A stretch of DNA of 17,377 bases from Collinsella sp. GTDB lineage: Bacteria; Actinomycetota; Coriobacteriia; Coriobacteriales; Coriobacteriaceae. Numbering within the stretch: the stretch's first letter is position 1; the number at the start of each line of letters is the position of its first letter. The stretch spans positions 1 through 17,377 of the forward strand of contig WGSQ01000024.1 of assembly GCA_014871605.1 (NCBI GenBank), written 5' to 3'. Of the stretch, positions 1-8,510 are shown in pieces. The translations under genes and the position numbers were made by a program. Below the pieces are notes generated by a model that had not been told where the DNA came from, did no database searches, and was given only the letters and a program-made list of their open reading frames with translations.

Positions 1-330
1 CGTGAGCAAAAGTGTCCCCCGTTCGTTGCCGCTCGCGTCCACGAAACGCCGGGCGGCATCCCAAACCTCGGGCACCTCCTGCCATTCATCGACCAGGTGT
101 GGCGCATCGCCGATGAGCGCCAGGCTTGGGTCGACCTCTGCCGCCGCACGCTGCGCAGGCTCATCGAGCCTGGAGACGCTCGCCGAGCGAGAGAGCGCCG
201 TCCAGGTCTTGCCGCACCATTTGGGGCCGTTGATCTCCACACAGCCAAACGCCCGCATAAGGGTGTCGAGGCGCTCCTCTATGAGCCGGGGCCTATATCC
301 CTTTTGGGTCAATCTCTTTGGTGCATCCAC
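1..330 (-). CDS. AAA_14/DUF4143-type ATPase, 5' part only (runs off the window)
   Basis: An open minus-strand frame of 110 codons reaches base 1 without a stop. The translation contains a P-loop, INGPKWCGKTWTA, about 25-37 residues from the start, and a Walker B-like segment, HLVDEWQEVPEVWDAARRF, followed by GTLLLT as in sensor-1 strands. The opening GYRPRLIEERL and the GPKWCGKT form are typical of the AAA_14/DUF4143 ATPases, usually 400-450 residues and of unclear role, sometimes discussed as toxin-antitoxin-like or mobile. The start is uncertain: GTG at 330 has AGAGAGG about 11 bases upstream; TTG at 312 is the alternative. The first ATG (258) would remove the conserved N-terminal strand. 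The frame is closed upstream by a TAA. Family assignment is by eye; the C-terminal domain is outside the window. Confidence 0.8.
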   Translation of the reverse strand, partial: MDAPKRLTQKGYRPRLIEERLDTLMRAFGCVEINGPKWCGKTWTALSRSASVSRLDEPAQRAAAEVDPSLALIGDAPHLVDEWQEVPEVWDAARRFVDASGNERGTLLLT

Positions 331-367
331 AGACGGCCGTTCCTCTCTATCACGCGATATGCGAAAT

Positions 368-482
368 TACGCCATTCTCAATGCTGATTTTACGCTACTT
401 TCAATGTAGTTTTTACGCCATGACAGATGTAGTTTTTACGCCATTTTCATTGAAGGTTTTACGCTTGGCATCCTTAGCGCGA
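368..482. repeat. Tandem array of 23-bp degenerate repeats upstream of the ATPase
   Basis: The pentamer TACGC begins at 368, 391, 414, 437 and 460, an exact 23-bp step each time, and is preceded by a run of T in copies 2-5. The first four copies share TACGC(C/T)A at the front, an (A/T)TG about 14 bases in and TTT at the end; the fifth keeps only the first few bases. The array lies directly upstream of the minus-strand ATPase start, so it is most simply a promoter-proximal operator or iteron-like array for that gene. The phase, just over two helical turns, would put bound proteins on nearly the same face. Repeat content is seen; the role is inferred. Confidence 0.8.
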
Positions 483-540
483 CGCTCGCTCAACCCCTGA
501 CCACCGGATTGCCCGAATTCCGGGATGCTGTCTCCGCTCC

Positions 541-576
541 AAACAAAAGGCCTCGGCTCGCGATGGAGCCGGGGCC
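541..576 (-). terminator. Rho-independent terminator of the purine/Mo-hydroxylase operon
   Basis: Read on the minus strand, GGCC-C-CGGCTC (576-566) pairs with GAGCCG-A-GGCC (559-549) around a 6-base loop, with one mismatch, followed by TTTTGTTT. It lies about 70 bases after the Mo hydroxylase stop and is the only strong terminator between that gene and the ATPase. Confidence 0.75.
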
Positions 577-645
577 AAAGGCGCAGCGTATGTAGTTGAT
601 GTTGAGCGCGAACGGCCCGTCAACAATGGCCGTCCACGCTCTACC

Positions 646-3423
646 CTACCCGCGGCGACGGGCGCGGCTGTACGGCGTATCCACCATGGGCAGATCCGGA
701 CGCAGCTTGCCGTCGAATGCGCGATAGGCGTTCTGCACGGCGGGCGCCGTGGGAATCGTTGCGATCTCGCCGATGCCCTTGCCGCCGTATGCCACGGGCA
801 GTAGCTCGTCCTTCTCCACGTAGATGGCGTGGATATCCGGAATCTCGGGCGCACGGAACAGCCCGAGCGTGCCGTACCTTGCCTGGGGCACGCAGTCCTT
901 GAGCGGCCAGTCCTCGGTAAGCGCATAGCCCATACCCATAAGCACACCGCCTTCGATCTGACCCTGGATGGAGATGGGGTTGACCACCTTGCCGGAATCG
1001 TGCGCGGCATAGACCTCGCTCACGCGACCGTCATCGTCCAGAATGACCACATGCGTGGCAAAGCCGTAGCAGATGTGGCTCTTGGGATTGGGAACGTCGG
1101 CGCCCAGCTTGTCGGTCGGCTCCAGGTACACGTAGCCAAACTCGCATCCCTCGAGCGCCTTGATGGCGGCCGCGGGATCCTGAGGATGCATACCCTGGCC
1201 GGCGACGAGCTCCTGCGTGTGCAGCTGATAGGCGCGACCGTCGTCGTACTCGATCTTGACGCCGTCGCCATGCGCATTCACGGGAGCGGCGGGCGCAGAC
1301 TTGCCGGCCTCGATATCAAGCATGGCATCGCGCAGCAGGAAGGCGGCACCGCGCACGGCCTCGCCGGTCACGACCGTCTGACGTGAACCAGACGTGGTGC
1401 CGGAGTCGGGAGCGTTCTCGGTGGAGCACTCGCCGTTGGCAATGCAGCGAAGCGGCAGGCCGCACGCCCCGGCAACGGCCTGCAAAACGACGGAGCTGCA
1501 GCCCTGGCCGATGTCGGACGTGGCGGCATAGACCACGGCGCGGCCATCCTCGACGCGAATCTTGCAGCGGCCGGCGTCGGGCAGGCCAACGCCCACGCCA
1601 GCGTTCTTCATGGCGCAGGCAATGCCGGCGTGTCCGGGATGCGCATAGTAGGCATCCTTGACCTCGAGCAGTGTCTCCTTCAGCGCCGTGGAGCAGTCGG
1701 CAATCTGGCCGTTGGGCAAAACCTCGCCCGGCTCGATGGCGTTACGGTAGCGGATCTCCCACGGATCCAGGCCGACCTTCTCTGCCAGCAAGTCGATCAG
1801 GCTCTCGAGCGCAAACTCGGACTGGCAAACGCCAAAGCCGCGGTACGCGCCGGCGGGCGGGTTGTTGGTGTAGTAGCCATAACCGCGAATGTCGGTGTTC
1901 TGGTACTTGTAGGGGCCGACGGCATGCGTGCAGGCGCGCTCGAGCACCGGGCCGCACAGCGACGCGTAGGCGCCGGTGTCAAAGTTGATCTCGCAATCTA
2001 GGCCGGTAAAGTTGCCCTCGGCGTCGCAACCCAGCGTAAAGGTGCCGTCCATGGCGTGGCGCTTGGGATGGAACGCGAGCGACTCGGCGCGCGTGAGTTT
2101 GCACTTCACGGGACGCTGGAACTTATATGCGGCGAGCGCGGCCAGGTGCTGGATGGACACGTCCTCCTTGCCGCCAAAGCCGCCACCCACGAGCATGGTC
2201 TCGACGACCACGCGCTCGGGCTCGTTGTCCCAGCCAAACATGTGGGCACACTCTTTGCGCGTGTCGTAGGCACCCTGGTCGGTCGACTGCACCTTGACGC
2301 CGTTCTTATACGGGAACGCCACGGCGCACTCGGGCTCCAAGAAGGCATGCTCGGTAAAGGGCGTGGTAAAGCGCTGCGTCACGGTGAATGCGCTCTCCGC
2401 CAGCGCCTTGGCGGCGTCGCCGCGCGTCACGTGACGGCTCTGACACACATTGTCCTTGAGCTCCACCGTGTTGCCAAAGGCAAAGAAGCTGTCGTGCAGG
2501 CGTGGGGCGTCGGCAGTCCTGGCCTCGACAATGTTGCGCACGGGCTCCAGCGGCTCGTAATCGATCTTTACGAGCTTCTTGGCCTTTTCGAGCGTCGCTT
2601 CGTCCTCGGCAACCACCAGCACGATAGCGTCACCCACGCAGCGGGTGATATCGCCCTGGGCGATCATGACGTCCCAGTCCTGGATAAGGTGGCCGACCTG
2701 GTTGACCGGCACGTCCTCGGCGCGCAGGATGCCCACCACGCCGGGCAGGGCCTCGGCCTTGGAAGTATCGATGGAGAGCACACGGGCGCGCGGGTACTTG
2801 GAGCGCACGGCGCTGGCATAGGTCAGACCCGGCTGATCGAGCTCGTCGATGTCGTCGGGATACTTGCCCTCGCCGAGCACCTTCTTGCGCACGTCGATGC
2901 GGAAGGCGCGCTTGCCCACGCCGTAGTCGTCGCCGCGCTCCAAATCCTCGTCGATCTGCTTTTCGCCACGGAGCACCGCAGCTGCCAGCGAAATGCCCTC
3001 GATAATCTTTTTGTAGCCGGTGCAGCGGCAGACATTGCCACGGATGGCGTACTTGATCTGCTCCTCGGTGGGCTCGGGGTCCTCGGCGATCAGCGCTGCA
3101 CCCGCCATGACCATGCCGGGGATGCAAAAACCGCACTGCACGGCGCCCACGGCGCCAAAGGCGTACACAAAGGCCTCGCGCACGTCCTCGGGCAGGCCCT
3201 CGACGGTCACGATGTTACGGCCGGCGGCAAGAGCAGTGGTCAGTACGCACGCCTTGACGGCCGCACCGTCCACATGGATGGTGCAGGTGCCGCAGGCGCC
3301 CTCGGAGCAGCCGTCCTTGGCGGAGTGAATGTGCAGGTCGTCGCGCAGATAGCGCAGCAGTGGTTTATTCTCCGTCGTCGTGTGCTCGACACCGTTAACG
3401 GTAAAAGTGAATTCCTGTGCCAT
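646..3423 (-). CDS. xdhD: XdhD-type molybdenum hydroxylase (xanthine dehydrogenase family), 2Fe-2S domain fused to Mo subunit
   Basis: The 925-residue protein starts with a plant-type 2Fe-2S domain (Cys39, 44, 47, 59) and a second 2Fe-2S helical domain (Cys97, 100, 132, 134 in QCGFC and CRCTGY). From about residue 165 it continues as the aldehyde oxidase/xanthine dehydrogenase Mo subunit, with GGGFGGKE and AYRGFG cofactor and substrate motifs and the base Glu886 in GKGIGE. There is no FAD domain, unlike complete xanthine dehydrogenases. This fused layout and size resemble E. coli XdhD and the probably selenium-dependent Mo hydroxylases that co-occur with YgfK and SsnA. Likely reaction: hydroxylation, or the reverse, of a purine in the cytoplasm. 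The start has a good RBS (GAAGGGA) 12 bases after the polyferredoxin stop, so the two are co-translated. Exact substrate and selenium dependence cannot be read from sequence. Confidence 0.9.
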   Translation of the reverse strand: MAQEFTFTVNGVEHTTTENKPLLRYLRDDLHIHSAKDGCSEGACGTCTIHVDGAAVKACVLTTALAAGRNIVTVEGLPEDVREAFVYAFGAVGAVQCGFCIPGMVMAGAALIAEDPEPTEEQIKYAIRGNVCRCTGYKKIIEGISLAAAVLRGEKQIDEDLERGDDYGVGKRAFRIDVRKKVLGEGKYPDDIDELDQPGLTYASAVRSKYPRARVLSIDTSKAEALPGVVGILRAEDVPVNQVGHLIQDWDVMIAQGDITRCVGDAIVLVVAEDEATLEKAKKLVKIDYEPLEPVRNIVEARTADAPRLHDSFFAFGNTVELKDNVCQSRHVTRGDAAKALAESAFTVTQRFTTPFTEHAFLEPECAVAFPYKNGVKVQSTDQGAYDTRKECAHMFGWDNEPERVVVETMLVGGGFGGKEDVSIQHLAALAAYKFQRPVKCKLTRAESLAFHPKRHAMDGTFTLGCDAEGNFTGLDCEINFDTGAYASLCGPVLERACTHAVGPYKYQNTDIRGYGYYTNNPPAGAYRGFGVCQSEFALESLIDLLAEKVGLDPWEIRYRNAIEPGEVLPNGQIADCSTALKETLLEVKDAYYAHPGHAGIACAMKNAGVGVGLPDAGRCKIRVEDGRAVVYAATSDIGQGCSSVVLQAVAGACGLPLRCIANGECSTENAPDSGTTSGSRQTVVTGEAVRGAAFLLRDAMLDIEAGKSAPAAPVNAHGDGVKIEYDDGRAYQLHTQELVAGQGMHPQDPAAAIKALEGCEFGYVYLEPTDKLGADVPNPKSHICYGFATHVVILDDDGRVSEVYAAHDSGKVVNPISIQGQIEGGVLMGMGYALTEDWPLKDCVPQARYGTLGLFRAPEIPDIHAIYVEKDELLPVAYGGKGIGEIATIPTAPAVQNAYRAFDGKLRPDLPMVDTPYSRARRRG

Positions 3424-3435
3424 GGTGATTCCCTT

Positions 3436-3915
3436 CTACACGCCGGCGGCGATGCCGGTGCGGTCGTGGATGGCGCCATGCGGGCAGACGACGGCGCACA
3501 TGCCGCACGACAGGCAGTCTACGCCGTCGATATGGGCGCAGTTGTCCTCGATGCGGATAGCGCCGGCAGGGCACTTTTTGGCGCACATGCCGCAACCGAT
3601 GCAGCTCGTGTCGCAGATCTTGCGGGCAATGGCGCCCTTATCGGTGTTGTTGCAGCGCACCAGAATGTTCTGGTAGCCGGGGACGAAGGCAATCACGCGC
3701 TGCGGGCACGCCACGCCGCACAGGCCACAGCCCGTGCACTTGGAGCGGTCCACGCGGGCGATGCCATCGACCAGCGCAATGGCGCCGTGGGGGCAGGCCG
3801 TGACGCAGGCGCCACAGCCAATGCAGCCTTCGCTGCAGCGGGCATCGCCGCCTGCGGAGGCGCAACCGCTTCCGCAGGCAACGTAGGCCACGTTATGTTG
3901 AATGGATTTGGCCAT
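3436..3915 (-). CDS. Soluble RnfB-like polyferredoxin with four 4Fe-4S motifs
   Basis: This 159-residue protein has four complete CxxCxxCxxxCP motifs: Cys31/34/37/41, 60/63/66/70, 105/108/111/115 and 134/137/140/144. The order (two motifs, a linker with VRCNNTDKGAIARK, two more motifs) and the wording around them match the ferredoxin part of RnfB from anaerobes. The N-terminal membrane helix of RnfB is absent, so the protein should be soluble. Extra Cys14, 18 and 27 lie before the first motif. It sits 11 bp after ygfK and 12 bp before the Mo hydroxylase, so it is translationally tied to both and is the natural electron carrier between them (inference). In other clusters this slot may hold a FAD subunit such as YgfM, which is missing here. 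Only a weak AGGCGAG-type RBS overlaps the ygfK stop, consistent with coupling. Confidence 0.88.
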   Translation of the reverse strand: MAKSIQHNVAYVACGSGCASAGGDARCSEGCIGCGACVTACPHGAIALVDGIARVDRSKCTGCGLCGVACPQRVIAFVPGYQNILVRCNNTDKGAIARKICDTSCIGCGMCAKKCPAGAIRIEDNCAHIDGVDCLSCGMCAVVCPHGAIHDRTGIAAGV

Positions 3916-3926
3916 AAGAGACTCGC

Positions 3927-6926
3927 CTATTTCTTAAGAAGGTACGAATAGTTGTCGCGCACAGCCCGGATAGTCAGGCGGACGGCCTCGGGCAGACCGG
4001 TGTTGACGGCATCGACCGAGACGGTGCGGACCGTGCCGGCGACGCGGACCTTAAAGTGGTCCTCGTCCACGGCCAGGAAGCCCTCGTTCTCGGAGTTCTC
4101 CATGTCCTCCTCGCTCCAGAACAGGGTGAGCTTGTCCTTGTAGGGACGACCCTCCTGGTAAGGGCAGAACACGGCGCAGTTACCGCACTCGTTGCACATG
4201 CCGTCGACATGGACGACCTGATGCTTGGCCAGGCCCGGCACCTTAATTGCCACGTTGGCGCGGTTGGGGCACACGTCGCAGCAGACCTCGCACACCGAGC
4301 CGCAGCCCAGGCAGCGGGTCTTGGTGCAGTTGCGCTTGTCGCGGCACAGCGACCCCTTGCGCTCGTAGCAGGTGTCCTCGCGGCCGGCCTGCTCGTTGCA
4401 GTCGGCGTACTTGTTAAAGTCCACGCCGGCGATGGCGCGGGCGACTTCGGCGGCGTCGGCAATAGCCTCAACCACGGTGGCAGGACCGCGACGGCAGTCG
4501 CCCGCAGCCCAGACGCCCTCGACACCGGTGGAAGTGGCGGCAAGGCGACCGCGACGGTCGTGCTCGACGCCCGCGGCATCGTACAGGCTGGCGTCGATGC
4601 CCTCGCCCACGGCGCAGATCACCGTGGTGGCGGGAAGTTCCACGGTCTCGCCCGTGGCGACGGGGCTGCGACGGCCGCTTGCATCCGGCTCGCCGAGCTC
4701 CATAACATCGCAGGTCAGCACGGCGCCGTTGAGTGCCTTGGGCGCCAGCAGCTCGCAGAACTCAACGCCGTCGGCAAGAGCAAGATCGAGCTCTTCCTCG
4801 TCGGCGGGCATCTGCTTCTTGGTGCGGCGATACACCAGGCGCACGTTCTTCACACCAGCCAGGCGCTTGGCCACGCGGGCCGCATCCATGGCGGTGTTGC
4901 CGGCGCCAATGACTACGACGTCCTCGCCCAGCTCGAGCTTCTCGCCCTTCTTGGCAGCCTCGAGGAACTCCAGCACATCGAGCTCGGCACCCTCGCCCAG
5001 GCCCGCAGAGCCGGGCATCCAGGCACCGGTGGCCACGACCACGTCGGTAAAGCCCTGGGCCTTGAGCTCGTCAATGGAATCCACGCGAGCGTTAAGCTGC
5101 ACCTTGGCACCAAAGGCCAGGCAGAGCTCGGCATCGTGGGAGATGTCATCGCTCGCAATGCGGAACTCGGGAATCACGTGACGGACCACGCCGCCGAGCG
5201 AGTCGCGGGCCTCAAAGATGGTGACGGGCACGCCGGCACGCGTCAGGAAGAATGCCGTCGCCAGACCGGCCGGGCCGCCACCGATAACGGCAACGCTGCG
5301 CTCGCTGTCGTTGGCGATGGCCTGAGCACGCAGCTTGGGCAGCACGGCGGTCATGGCCTCACGGGCGGCCTTGAGCTTGCTGGCGCGAATCTGGGCGCCC
5401 TCGGGCTCGTAGAACGCACGCTCGCAGGCACGGCCGCAGGGATGCGGGCAGATGGTGCCAGTGACGAACGGCAGAGCGTTGCGCTCGATGATGATGTTGA
5501 GCGCATCCTCGTAGCGGCCTTCGTCAACAGCCGCCAGATAGGCGGGAATATCCTGCTGGATGGGGCAGCTCGTACGGCACGGCGTGGTAAAGCAGTCGGA
5601 AAGCGGACTCTTGCCGGCGACCTTGCGGTCGGGCAGCGGGCGCAGCGGCTTCTTGTAGAGCGGGTTGGTGAGCGAATCGGCCTGGATCGCGGTCACGGCG
5701 TCGAGCGAGACGCCCGCGAACGGCTTGCCATCCAGGTCGGTAAACTCGCCGGCCATCTGGCTAAAGCGCTCGTAGCCACCGGGCTTGAGCACGTCGGTCG
5801 CCAGGGTAACGGGCCAAATGCCGGCATCGTACAGGGCGCGGATGTTGTAGACCGTGGCGCCGCCGGAGTAGCTGATGCGCAGCTTGCCATCGAACTGCTC
5901 GGTAATGCGGCGGGCAGCCTCGATGGTCAGCGAGAACAGCGAACGGCCGGACATGTACATTTCGGTCGAGGGCAGCTCGTTTCTCGTCACGTCGACGGGG
6001 AACGTGTTGGTCAGCTTGACGCCAAACTCCAGGCCGCGCTCGGCGCACAGGGCAATCAGGCGCTCGAACATGGGCACGGCATCGGCCCACTGCAGGTCCT
6101 CGCGGAAGTGCGTATCGTCGAAGACGATGTAGTCAAAGCCCAGCTCGTTCAGACGCTGGCGGGCAAACTCATAGCCCAGCAGCGTGGGGTTGCACTTGAT
6201 GTAGGTGTTGAGGCCCTTCTCGGTGATCAGATAGGTCGCGATGCGCTCGATCTCGGCCGGCGGGCAGCCGTGCAGGGTAGACTCGGTGATGGAGTTGGAG
6301 ACGCGCGCCGGGATGGACTCGACAAACGCGGCGTCAACATGCTCAAACTTGTCCAGGTTAGCGAGCGCCCACGTGCGGCACTCATTCCAAACCTCGGAGC
6401 CGCTGGCGTCCTTCATGCCCTCGATGTAGGCGTCGACCTTGGGGCTCTTGATGCCCTCGAGGTCATAGCCCACGGACATGTTAAAGACAAAACCGTCCGG
6501 GCTGCCCAGACCGTACTCGCGAGCGATCAGGTGGCAGGCAAACCATGCTTTCACGTACTCGGCAAAGGCCTGCGGAACCTCGAGCTCGGTCGACCACTCG
6601 CAGTTGTAGCACTCGTCCTGCGCCACGATGCAGGGCTTGTTCACACACTTGGAGAGCTCCTCGCCGTCCATAACCTGAACGGTCTTGAGCTCAAAGAAGC
6701 GGGAACCGGCCACGTAGGATGCCACGATGTTCTGGGCAAGCTGCGTGTTGGGGCCGGCGGCCGGGCCAAACGGAGTCTCGATGCGCTCGTCAAAAATGGG
6801 AAGCGCACCCTCCTGGTTGGTCGTGACCATCTTGCGCACGCCAAAGATGGCGTCCTGGGTCTTGTGCTCCTCGATGATCCAGTTCATCAGCTGCGAAAAC
6901 GGGATCGGCCTCATGATGTCGCTCAT
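3927..6926 (-). CDS. ygfK: YgfK-type flavin/Fe-S oxidoreductase (putative selenate reductase YgfK subunit family)
   Basis: The 999-residue protein matches the YgfK family in length and layout. Residues 1-430 resemble the FMN-binding TIM barrel of dihydropyrimidine/dihydroorotate dehydrogenases (TPFGPAAGPNTQLAQN at 51-66; GGATVYNIRALYDAG at 355-369). Residues 440-840 are GltD/PreT-like: Fe-S cysteines 445, 450, 454, 493, 497 and 501, FAD motif GGGPAG (549-554), NAD(P) motif GAGNTA (674-679) and AAGDCRRG (807-814). The C-terminus has a Cys-rich cluster (861-886) and a 4Fe-4S motif, Cys911/914/917/921. A longer frame opens at 7133, but MSDIM at 6926 has GAGGAG seven bases upstream and family-like sequence begins there, so I chose it. 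The role is probably electron transfer with NAD(P)H for the Mo hydroxylase. The selenate reductase name is historical; the true substrate is uncertain. Confidence 0.9.
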   Translation of the reverse strand: MSDIMRPIPFSQLMNWIIEEHKTQDAIFGVRKMVTTNQEGALPIFDERIETPFGPAAGPNTQLAQNIVASYVAGSRFFELKTVQVMDGEELSKCVNKPCIVAQDECYNCEWSTELEVPQAFAEYVKAWFACHLIAREYGLGSPDGFVFNMSVGYDLEGIKSPKVDAYIEGMKDASGSEVWNECRTWALANLDKFEHVDAAFVESIPARVSNSITESTLHGCPPAEIERIATYLITEKGLNTYIKCNPTLLGYEFARQRLNELGFDYIVFDDTHFREDLQWADAVPMFERLIALCAERGLEFGVKLTNTFPVDVTRNELPSTEMYMSGRSLFSLTIEAARRITEQFDGKLRISYSGGATVYNIRALYDAGIWPVTLATDVLKPGGYERFSQMAGEFTDLDGKPFAGVSLDAVTAIQADSLTNPLYKKPLRPLPDRKVAGKSPLSDCFTTPCRTSCPIQQDIPAYLAAVDEGRYEDALNIIIERNALPFVTGTICPHPCGRACERAFYEPEGAQIRASKLKAAREAMTAVLPKLRAQAIANDSERSVAVIGGGPAGLATAFFLTRAGVPVTIFEARDSLGGVVRHVIPEFRIASDDISHDAELCLAFGAKVQLNARVDSIDELKAQGFTDVVVATGAWMPGSAGLGEGAELDVLEFLEAAKKGEKLELGEDVVVIGAGNTAMDAARVAKRLAGVKNVRLVYRRTKKQMPADEEELDLALADGVEFCELLAPKALNGAVLTCDVMELGEPDASGRRSPVATGETVELPATTVICAVGEGIDASLYDAAGVEHDRRGRLAATSTGVEGVWAAGDCRRGPATVVEAIADAAEVARAIAGVDFNKYADCNEQAGREDTCYERKGSLCRDKRNCTKTRCLGCGSVCEVCCDVCPNRANVAIKVPGLAKHQVVHVDGMCNECGNCAVFCPYQEGRPYKDKLTLFWSEEDMENSENEGFLAVDEDHFKVRVAGTVRTVSVDAVNTGLPEAVRLTIRAVRDNYSYLLKK

Positions 6927-7075
6927 AACGAGCTCCTCTCTGTAACGCCCGGCGAGACCGCGCGACGGGCGCAAATACGGTGTAGCGCTAGCACAGCGCC
7001 GGCGACCCCGCGGAGGCCGCCTATGCGCGCGCCGGATGCGGCGAAACATCCGACGCGCGCGAATCTCCAGTTGGA
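6927..7075 (-). other. Intercistronic hairpin region between ssnA and ygfK
   Basis: This 149-bp gap has no gene. It contains a long stem, CGGATG/CATCCG (7033-7038 with 7047-7052) extended by GCGCGCG/CGCGCGC (7025-7031 with 7054-7060) with one mismatch and an 8-base loop, and a smaller stem GCGCT/AGCGC (6985-6989 with 6995-6999). No U-run follows, so they look like processing or stability elements rather than full terminators. No clear internal promoter was seen. Confidence 0.55.
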
Positions 7076-8431
7076 TTAGTACACGCGATCGTTGAGCGTG
7101 CTCCAGAGCTTCTTGGACTCGGCCATGGTCCACGCGTTGATCTTGTCCTCATCAATGCCAACGAACTCGCGATCCTTGTACAGGACGCGGCCGTTGATGA
7201 TGGTGGTGCGGCAGTTTTTGCCCATCATGCCAAAGAGCATGTGGCCGTCGATGTTCTCCTCGCTCAACGGCGTAAAAGGCTTGTAGTCCATAACGATGAC
7301 GTCGGCGGCAGCGCCGGCCTCGAGCACACCAAGCTTGCGATCGAAGTACTTGCTCGCCATCTTGGCATTGTTCTCGAACAGCATGGTCATGGCCTCGCAC
7401 CAGCCCACGTTGGGCATAGCGGCGTTGTGGCGCTGAATGATCAGGAAGACCTTAAGGCTCTCGAGCATATCGTGAGTGTAGGCGTCGGTGCCCATGCACA
7501 CGGGAATGCCGCGGCGGAAGAACTCGAGCACGGGGGCACAGCCCACGGCGTTGCCCATATTGGATTCGGGGTTGTTGACGAGCCAGGTGCCGGACTCCTT
7601 GACGATATCCATCTCGGCAGGCGTCACGTGGATGCAGTGGCCGAGCATGGTGTCGGGACCCAGCAGGTTGTGCTGCAGTAGGCGCTCGACGGGGCTGATG
7701 CCGCCGCGGTTGAGGCGGGAGTCCCACACGTCGTTCATGCCCTCGCACACATGGATGTGGAAGCCGGTCAGACCGTTGTTGGCCTCGGCCATCTTGTCCA
7801 TGGTCTCGTCCGAAAGCGTAAAGGTGGCGTGACCGCCAAACATGGCGGCGATCATGTGGTTGTCGTTATCGCGACGCTCCTTGGCGGCCCACTGGGCAAA
7901 CTCGGCGTTCTCGGCAATGGCCTGGTCGCATTTTTCCTGGCCGCGGCGATCGGAGACCTCGTAGCACAGGCACGAACGCATGCCCAGCTCCTGAGCTGCA
8001 TCCTTAATGGTAAAGAGGCTTCCCGGGATCTCGCAGAAGCTCGCATGGTGATCGAAGATCGTGGTGACGCCATCGCGGATGGAGTCAAGGATTGTGGCAT
8101 AGGCGCTGGCCTTGGTACCGTCGAGCGTCAGGTTATCGTCGATCTTCCACCACTGCTGCTCAAGATTCTCCAGGAAGTTAGTGGGGTTGCAGCCCTTAAT
8201 GGCAAGGCCACGGGCCAGACCCGAGTAGATGTGGGTGTGGCAGTTGATGAGTCCGGGCATGATGAGATTGCCCTGGGCGTCGACGTACTCGGCATCCGGG
8301 TACTTGGCCTTGAGCTCGCACTCGGGGCCCACTTCGACGATCGTATCTCCGTCAATGGCGACCGCACCGTTGGGAATGAACGGGGCCTGAGCGTTGCGGG
8401 TAAAGACGGAACCGTTAGCGACCAGAAGCAT
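7076..8431 (-). CDS. ssnA: SsnA-type metal-dependent amidohydrolase/deaminase
   Basis: The 451-residue protein belongs to the amidohydrolase superfamily, near the TrzA/AtzA/guanine deaminase group, and its length fits SsnA. Visible metal and catalytic residues are His65-x-His67 (NCHTH), His227 and Glu230 (HIHVCEG), His265/His268 (GHCIHV) and Asp316 (GTDAYTH). The N-terminal beta-sandwich strands and C-terminal INGRVLYKDREFV are typical. An upstream ATG at 8449 is in frame, but ATG 8431 has AAGGGAG six bases before it, and MLLVANGSVF is the usual first strand, so 8431 is preferred. It is a cytoplasmic hydrolase, probably acting on a purine or a ring-opened product. It is a standard partner of YgfK and Se-linked Mo hydroxylases. 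The substrate is unknown; the linked genes argue against a general guanine deaminase. Confidence 0.88.
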   Translation of the reverse strand: MLLVANGSVFTRNAQAPFIPNGAVAIDGDTIVEVGPECELKAKYPDAEYVDAQGNLIMPGLINCHTHIYSGLARGLAIKGCNPTNFLENLEQQWWKIDDNLTLDGTKASAYATILDSIRDGVTTIFDHHASFCEIPGSLFTIKDAAQELGMRSCLCYEVSDRRGQEKCDQAIAENAEFAQWAAKERRDNDNHMIAAMFGGHATFTLSDETMDKMAEANNGLTGFHIHVCEGMNDVWDSRLNRGGISPVERLLQHNLLGPDTMLGHCIHVTPAEMDIVKESGTWLVNNPESNMGNAVGCAPVLEFFRRGIPVCMGTDAYTHDMLESLKVFLIIQRHNAAMPNVGWCEAMTMLFENNAKMASKYFDRKLGVLEAGAAADVIVMDYKPFTPLSEENIDGHMLFGMMGKNCRTTIINGRVLYKDREFVGIDEDKINAWTMAESKKLWSTLNDRVY

Positions 8432-8510
8432 GAATGCTCCCTTCAACATCAGGGGCGGGGTTTGACACCTCTGACATGGCGGAAGTGCGAAGCGCCGGCC
8501 TACACCGGAA

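Larger units (their letters stand above)
331..645. other. Gene-free interval between the ATPase and the Mo hydroxylase
   Basis: No convincing coding frame lies here; a short plus-strand frame at 318-500 runs through the repeats and is judged spurious. The interval holds the ATPase leader, the 23-bp repeat array (368-482) and the minus-strand terminator of the purine operon (541-576). Bases 483-540 and 577-645 show nothing I can name. Confidence 0.6.

Noticed and set aside
646..6926. Selenocysteine (in-frame TGA) in the putative selenium-linked enzymes
   Set aside because: The frames are full length without internal TGA; this enzyme class is thought to carry selenium as a labile cofactor instead.
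2056..7079. Very long plus-strand open frames (2056-3951 and 4056-7079) opposite the purine operon
   Set aside because: They are antisense to genes with complete family motifs, have low-complexity Gly/Ala/His/Leu-rich translations and no recognisable domain; they are frame shadows caused by high GC.
6927..7133. 69-residue N-terminal extension of YgfK from an ATG at 7133
   Set aside because: Arg-rich, overlaps the end of ssnA, and the start at 6926 has a strong RBS and family-like sequence.
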